Positions 7,570 through 11,078 of a DNA stretch of 11,078 nucleotides are shown here, piece after piece. The DNA lies in assembly GCA_027489105.1 (NCBI GenBank), contig JAIYAJ010000083.1, forward strand, positions 1 to 11,078, in the 5' to 3' direction. This DNA comes from Zymomonas sp. Its GTDB lineage: Bacteria > Pseudomonadota > Alphaproteobacteria > Sphingomonadales > Sphingomonadaceae. How positions within the stretch are numbered: the first letter of the stretch is position 1; each line of letters opens with the position of its first letter. Position numbers and translations under genes: made by a program. The notes below the pieces were generated by a model. The model worked only from the letters and a program-made list of their open reading frames with translations. It ran no database searches and was not told where the DNA came from.

Positions 7570-7641
7570 TTGGCGCAGAAACATGAGATCGCAGCGCTGG
7601 AGCAGAGGGCATCGCGACGCCTGCTGGCTGCGGCGGCATGA
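7570..7641 (+). CDS. Probable 23-residue leader peptide ORF, coupled to the Crp-like gene
   Basis: A TTG codon at 7570 sits 5 nt after GGGAGGAGG (7556-7564), the strongest ribosome binding site in the window. It opens a 23-codon frame (starting M-A-Q-K-H-E-I, ending L-L-A-A-A-A) that stops with TGA at 7639-7641, overlapping the Crp-like ATG as ATGA. The product is basic and alanine-rich, with no recognisable domain and no run of a single regulatory amino acid. The frame of the Crp-like gene is closed upstream by TGA at 7584-7586 with no alternative start codon, so the strong site cannot serve that gene directly. The simplest reading is a leader whose translation delivers ribosomes to the regulator start. 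The alternative is that ribosomes bind here and the peptide has no role of its own. Confidence 0.45.
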   Translation: MAQKHEIAALEQRASRRLLAAAA

Positions 7642-8354
7642 GCGGTGGGCTTGCCACATTCGACTTCACCCAGTGGCTGAGCGCTGATGCGCGCGCCGCA
7701 TTGGCGGCTGCGGCGCGAACCCGCCGTCTGCCTGCCGGCGCCACCATCTATGCGCAGGGCGATGCAGGGGACGAGATGTTCCGCATCGTCAACGGCGTCG
7801 TCCGCCTGTCGGTGATGCAGCGCGATGGGCGCGAACTTCTGTTTCAACTGTTCCAGCCGGGCGACAGTTTCGGCACCAGCACGATCGTCGACGACGAACC
7901 CCGGCCGCAGACCGCCGAGGCCTATGAGGACGTCGAACTCGAAGTGTATTCGCGCAGGACTCTCGATGAGCTCCGTCGCGTCCATCCTTCGCTGAATGAT
8001 GCTCTGCTCCGCCTGCTGTCGCGCCACATGCGGCTGCTGAGCGACTATTTTGCGGGCTTCGCCTTCGACGAGCTGTCCTGCCGCCTCGCACAGCGGATCC
8101 TCGGCGCGATCGACATGTTCGGGGTGGCGGTGCCCGGCGGCCACGGTTTTTCGCGGCCGATCACCCAAAGCGAGTTGGCGCTGATGGTCGGTGGCACACG
8201 CCAGTCGGTGAACCGCGTGCTGCGCGATTTCAAGCGGGAGAAGCTGGTCGTGACGCGCGGCAACGCGCTGGTCGTGACCGATCTGCCGGCGATGCGCCGG
8301 ATCGCCGCGCAGGGGTGGAAGCTGCGCCGTTTCGACGAGGCAAAAGACGATTGA
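7638..8354 (+). CDS. Crp/Fnr-family transcriptional regulator
   Basis: A 238-residue protein with a cyclic-nucleotide-binding-like beta-roll (about residues 10-125), a dimerisation helix (about 118-160) and a Crp-type winged helix (about 172-225). The recognition helix is GTRQSVNRVLRDF with R188, Q189 and R193 at the places of CRP R180, E181 and R185. The region matching the CRP phosphate-binding cassette reads GTSTIVDDEPRPQT (79-92). It lacks the glutamate and arginine that bind cAMP, so the ligand is probably not cAMP. There is no N-terminal cysteine cluster as in FNR. ATG 7638 is the only start in frame and has no ribosome binding site, so translation probably depends on the overlapping leader ORF. 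It is divergent from the 2-oxoacid:ferredoxin oxidoreductase and followed at once by the dehydrogenase gene. Likely targets are both sides of the shared palindrome. Confidence 0.92.
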   Translation: MSGGLATFDFTQWLSADARAALAAAARTRRLPAGATIYAQGDAGDEMFRIVNGVVRLSVMQRDGRELLFQLFQPGDSFGTSTIVDDEPRPQTAEAYEDVELEVYSRRTLDELRRVHPSLNDALLRLLSRHMRLLSDYFAGFAFDELSCRLAQRILGAIDMFGVAVPGGHGFSRPITQSELALMVGGTRQSVNRVLRDFKREKLVVTRGNALVVTDLPAMRRIAAQGWKLRRFDEAKDD

Positions 8355-8371
8355 TGGAAGGAGAGGGCGGG

Positions 8372-9136
8372 ATGACTGGCATGTTCGGGGAACGGCCACT
8401 GGCAGGCAGGACGGTGCTGGTCACGGGTGCATCGGCGGGATTGGGGCGGCATTTCGCGAAGCTCCTGGCAGGGGTGGGCGCGAGCCTGATCGCTGCCGCG
8501 CGCCGCGCCGACCGGCTCGATGCGGTCCGAGCCGAGATCGAGGAGGCTGGCGGCACGTGCCGCTGCATCACCATCGATTTGACCGATATGGAGGCGATCG
8601 CCGGTCTGGAAGCCGAACTCGGCGGAGTCGATGTGCTCGTCAACAATGCCGGCGCATCCCGGGCGGCGATGGCGCTCAAGCTGCGCGAGGCAGACTGGGA
8701 CGTTGCGCTCGATACCAATCTGAAGGGGCTGTTCTTCCTGTCCCAGGCCTTTGCACGCGCGCGCAAGGCGGAGGGGAAAGCGGGGGCGATCGTCAACATC
8801 GCGTCGATCACCGGCCTGCGTCAGGGCGTCGGCCTGCTCCCTTATCATGTGTCCAAGGCGGGGGTGATCCAGCTGACCAAGACGCTGGCGCTCGAACTGG
8901 CGCCGGCCGGCATCCGGGTTAATGCCATCGCGCCTGGCTCCTTTCCGACCGAGATCACCGCCGGATTTTGGGAGTCGCCTGCGGGCCAGACGATGATGGC
9001 GCGCATACCACAGGGACGGCTCGGCGAATTCGCGGACCTCGACGGGCCGATGCTGCTGCTCGCATCGGACGCATCGCGCTACATGACCGGATCAGTGATC
9101 GTGGTGGATGGCGGGCATAGCATAAGCGGTCTGTGA
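8372..9136 (+). CDS. Short-chain dehydrogenase/reductase (classical SDR)
   Basis: A 254-residue classical SDR, the normal length. The nucleotide-binding motif TGASAGLG is at 18-25, NNAG at 91-94, and the catalytic tetrad is N116, S145, Y158 and K162 (YHVSK). NAIAPG and a C-terminal VVDGGHS also fit the family. Arginines R44 and R45 at the end of the second strand favour NADP(H) over NAD(H). It interconverts a hydroxyl and a carbonyl group; the substrate is unknown. An earlier in-frame ATG at 8354 overlaps the regulator stop, but ATG 8372 has AAGGAG with GGAG ending 8 nt upstream and gives a family-like N-terminus, so it is preferred. It is 17 bp after the Crp-like gene and 129 bp before the Baeyer-Villiger monooxygenase, so it may supply or remove that enzyme's ketone substrate. 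Confidence 0.93.
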   Translation: MTGMFGERPLAGRTVLVTGASAGLGRHFAKLLAGVGASLIAAARRADRLDAVRAEIEEAGGTCRCITIDLTDMEAIAGLEAELGGVDVLVNNAGASRAAMALKLREADWDVALDTNLKGLFFLSQAFARARKAEGKAGAIVNIASITGLRQGVGLLPYHVSKAGVIQLTKTLALELAPAGIRVNAIAPGSFPTEITAGFWESPAGQTMMARIPQGRLGEFADLDGPMLLLASDASRYMTGSVIVVDGGHSISGL

Positions 9137-9158
9137 TGCTTGCGGAAGCCGAAGGTCA

Positions 9159-9189
9159 TTGACTCCATATACTCGTCGGTAGATATATA
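9159..9189 (+). promoter_or_regulatory. Candidate promoter in the AT-rich gap before the Baeyer-Villiger monooxygenase
   Basis: The 129-bp gap (9137-9265) contains an AT-rich island at about 9164-9200, very unlike its surroundings. TTGACT at 9159-9164 is a good -35. TATATA at 9184-9189 is a fair -10 at a long 19-bp spacing, and GATATA at 9182-9187 is a poorer one at 17 bp. An independent promoter for the monooxygenase is plausible but not certain. Confidence 0.33.
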
Positions 9190-9232
9190 TTATCGATGGT
9201 ATGGTTCCGCTGGAGGGGCGGATTTCTTGGTT

Positions 9233-9250
9233 CCCGCGCTCTATCGCGGG
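9233..9250 (+). repeat. Perfect 6-bp inverted repeat (CCCGCG/CGCGGG) in the monooxygenase leader
   Basis: CCCGCG at 9233-9238 and CGCGGG at 9245-9250 flank a 6-nt loop. In RNA this would be a stable GC-only hairpin ending 3 nt before the GGAG (9254-9257) that serves the TTG start at 9266. It has no U-tract, so it is not a standard terminator. It lies inside the coding region if the alternative TTG at 9227 is used. Confidence 0.45.
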
Positions 9251-9265
9251 CATGGAGACGAGACG

Positions 9266-11078
9266 TTGAGCAACAGCACCGCACGCCCGATTTCCCCCGA
9301 CATGGTCGACCGCGATCTCCTTCGCCGCGGCGTCGACGAAGCCAATATCCCGGCGCTGCTTATGTGCCTGGTCCAGCTGACCGGTGACGAGGCGTGGCTC
9401 GCCAAGCCTTTTGCCCCCAATCGGGGCAAGGGCCTCGACGACAATGACAGCGGCGGCCTTTCGGACGAGATCCAGCGCGAGATTCGCGATGCCGCTTTCG
9501 CCGCGATCTCGGCCTGGGTCGACGGCCAGCCGCTCGCGGTTGCGCGCCCGGCCAATGCCGATCTGGCGCGGATGCTGAGCGTCGCCATGACCGAGGAGGT
9601 GCCTGCCGAATATGGTGACGTCGTCGCCTCTTCGCTCGGCTTTGATCCGGCCCCGTCGCCGGTTTCGTCCAGCCGTCCGCTGAAGGCGATCATCATCGGT
9701 GGCGGCATTTCGGGCATGGCTGCGGCGATGCAGTTGCAGCAGCGCGGGATCGCCTATCGGATCTTCGAGAAGAACGAGGATTTCGGCGGCACCTGGTGGG
9801 AAAACCGCTATCCGGGCTGCGGCGTCGACACACCCAATCTGACCTATACCTTCGCTTGCCGCCCCAATGACTGGAGCAAATATTTTCCGCTCCAAGAGGA
9901 AATCGAGCGCTACCTTCTCGATACGGCGAAATCGTTCAATCTCTATGAGAATGTCAGCTTCTCGACGATGGTCGAAAAGGCCGAGTGGCAGGCCGAGGCG
10001 AACCGCTGGCGGGTCGTCGTGCGCGGCCCCGACGGCGTCGAGCGGGAGCATTTCGCCGATATCGTCCTGAGCGCAGTCGGCATTCTCAACATGCCGCTGA
10101 TCCCCCAGATCAAGGGGCTCGAGAATTTCACCGGCCGGGTGGTCCACACCTGCCAGTGGCCCGATGATCTCGACCTCAAGGGCAAGCGCGTCGCGGTTGT
10201 AGGCAACGGTGCCTCGGCGATGCAGGTCGTCCCCGCGATCGCCGACGAAGTCGCCGAGATGACGATCTTCGCCCGCTCCAAGCAATGGGCAGCGCCTTTC
10301 CCGCAGTTCCGCAAGCCCGTGCCGGACGGCGTCCGCTATCTGATGAAGGTCTTCCCGCTCTATCGGGGCTGGGTCGAGCAGCGCCTGTCCTGGACCTTCA
10401 ACGACCGGGTCCACGGTACGCTGTTCCGCGATCCGAACTGGCCGGCGCCCGAGCGCGCGGTCAACGCGATCAACGATGGCCACCGCGAGTTCTTCACGCG
10501 CTATGTCCGCCAGCAGCTGGAAGGGCGCGAGGATCTCGTCTCGCTGGTCCTCCCCGACTATCCGCCCTTCGCGAAGCGGATGCTGCTCGACAATGGCTGG
10601 TACCGCACCTTGCTCAAGCCGCATGTCGAACTGATCCCCGAGCGCCTCGCCGAGGTGAAGGGCGGGACGCTGGTCGCGAGCGGCGGCAAGGCGGTCGAGG
10701 TCGACGTCCTGATCCTCGCCACCGGCTATCAGGCATCGAACGTCCTCGGCTCCTATGACGTGATCGGGCGCGAGGGCCGCGTGCTGCGCGACTATTGGGA
10801 CGGCGACAACGCCGCCGCCTATCTCGGCACGCTGGTTCCGGGCTTCCCCAATTTCTTCATCCTGCTCGGGCCGAATGTCGGTTCGGGCCATGGCGGCAGC
10901 ATGATCCGCAACATCGAGAACCAGGCCCATTATGCGATGAGTCTGATCGAGACGATGGTCGAGAAGGGCGCCAGCGCGGTCGAGGTGCGCGAGGACGTCT
11001 ATCGGGATTATGTCGCGCGGCTGGATGCGGCGCATGAGAAGCTCGTCTGGACCCATCCGGGAACCGAGAACTGGTACC
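9266..11078 (+). CDS. Flavoprotein Baeyer-Villiger monooxygenase, 4-hydroxyacetophenone monooxygenase (HAPMO) type, 3' end cut by window
   Basis: About 604 residues are visible and the frame is still open at the right edge. HAPMO is near 640 residues, so about 40 are missing. The FAD Rossmann motif GGGISG is at 145-150, the type I Baeyer-Villiger fingerprint FTGRVVHTCQWP at 288-299, the NADPH motif GNGASA at 313-318, and LATGY near 484-488. The roughly 140 residues before the FAD motif, with IPALLMCLVQLTGD, match the extra N-terminal domain of HAPMO-like enzymes, which cyclohexanone monooxygenases lack. It inserts oxygen next to a ketone to make an ester or lactone, using NADPH and O2. No ATG fits the start. 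TTG 9266 has GGAG 8 nt upstream; TTG 9227 with GGAGGGG at 9212-9218 is an alternative that would add 13 residues. The frame is continuous with the upstream dehydrogenase frame after its stop. The substrate is unknown; an aryl ketone is possible. Confidence 0.9.
   Translation, partial: MSNSTARPISPDMVDRDLLRRGVDEANIPALLMCLVQLTGDEAWLAKPFAPNRGKGLDDNDSGGLSDEIQREIRDAAFAAISAWVDGQPLAVARPANADLARMLSVAMTEEVPAEYGDVVASSLGFDPAPSPVSSSRPLKAIIIGGGISGMAAAMQLQQRGIAYRIFEKNEDFGGTWWENRYPGCGVDTPNLTYTFACRPNDWSKYFPLQEEIERYLLDTAKSFNLYENVSFSTMVEKAEWQAEANRWRVVVRGPDGVEREHFADIVLSAVGILNMPLIPQIKGLENFTGRVVHTCQWPDDLDLKGKRVAVVGNGASAMQVVPAIADEVAEMTIFARSKQWAAPFPQFRKPVPDGVRYLMKVFPLYRGWVEQRLSWTFNDRVHGTLFRDPNWPAPERAVNAINDGHREFFTRYVRQQLEGREDLVSLVLPDYPPFAKRMLLDNGWYRTLLKPHVELIPERLAEVKGGTLVASGGKAVEVDVLILATGYQASNVLGSYDVIGREGRVLRDYWDGDNAAAYLGTLVPGFPNFFILLGPNVGSGHGGSMIRNIENQAHYAMSLIETMVEKGASAVEVREDVYRDYVARLDAAHEKLVWTHPGTENWY

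Noticed and set aside
7583..7640. ATG at 7583 as an alternative start for the upstream leader
   Set aside because: Its frame runs through the regulator start into a different frame and does not end at the ATG; the TTG at 7570 has the better spacing and the ATGA overlap.
8315..8371. Longer SDR start at 8315 or at ATG 8354
   Set aside because: Neither has a ribosome binding site, whereas ATG 8372 has a strong one at the right distance. The extra residues are not part of the SDR fold.
9137..9155. Small hairpin GCTT-GCGG-AAGC after the SDR stop, considered as a terminator
   Set aside because: The stem is only 4 bp and there is no T-tract after it.
9092..11056. 654-codon open frame on the minus strand opposite the Baeyer-Villiger monooxygenase
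   Set aside because: The composition is typical of a shadow frame, and the plus strand carries all the flavoprotein motifs in one unbroken frame.

Overview
The window looks like a piece of a sphingomonad (alphaproteobacterial) chromosome or large plasmid. It is GC-rich throughout, its codons end mostly in G or C, the genes are tightly packed with ATGA-type overlaps, and the gene content is typical of the catabolic clusters of that group. The taxonomic call is an inference from composition and gene families, not a search result. There are eight protein genes, two of them cut by the window edges, plus one probable short leader ORF. No RNA genes, insertion sequences, CRISPR arrays or phage genes were seen, and no gap without a gene exceeds 188 bp.

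Left block, plus strand (1-4029): the 3' end of an iron-containing alcohol dehydrogenase or maleylacetate-reductase-like enzyme, a TetR regulator overlapping it by 4 bp, a CaiC-like ATP-dependent acyl-CoA ligase, and a luciferase-like (LLM) flavin monooxygenase of the RutA/SfnG/SsuD type. The short gaps suggest one operon.

Middle, minus strand (4030-7449): one very large gene for a fused indolepyruvate/2-oxoacid:ferredoxin oxidoreductase. Its stop codon abuts the stop of the LLM gene with no spacer. At its 5' end it faces, across a 188-bp gap, a Crp/Fnr-type regulator gene on the plus strand. That gap holds a perfect 16-bp palindrome of form TGTCG-N6-CGACA, flanked by a plausible -10 element on each side at nearly the same distance. 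The regulator start itself has no ribosome binding site; a very strong one lies upstream, in front of a 23-residue ORF that ends by overlapping the regulator start.

Right block, plus strand (7638-11078): the Crp-like regulator, a short-chain dehydrogenase, and a Baeyer-Villiger monooxygenase of the 4-hydroxyacetophenone monooxygenase (HAPMO) type, running off the right edge with roughly the last 40 residues missing.

Together the genes suggest an oxidative route: dehydrogenases turn alcohols into ketones, flavin monooxygenases insert oxygen, and the ligase, or the 2-oxoacid oxidoreductase, makes CoA thioesters. The substrate cannot be read from sequence; an aryl or alicyclic ketone is a guess based on the HAPMO similarity. 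The most interesting part is the regulatory node at 7450-7641.
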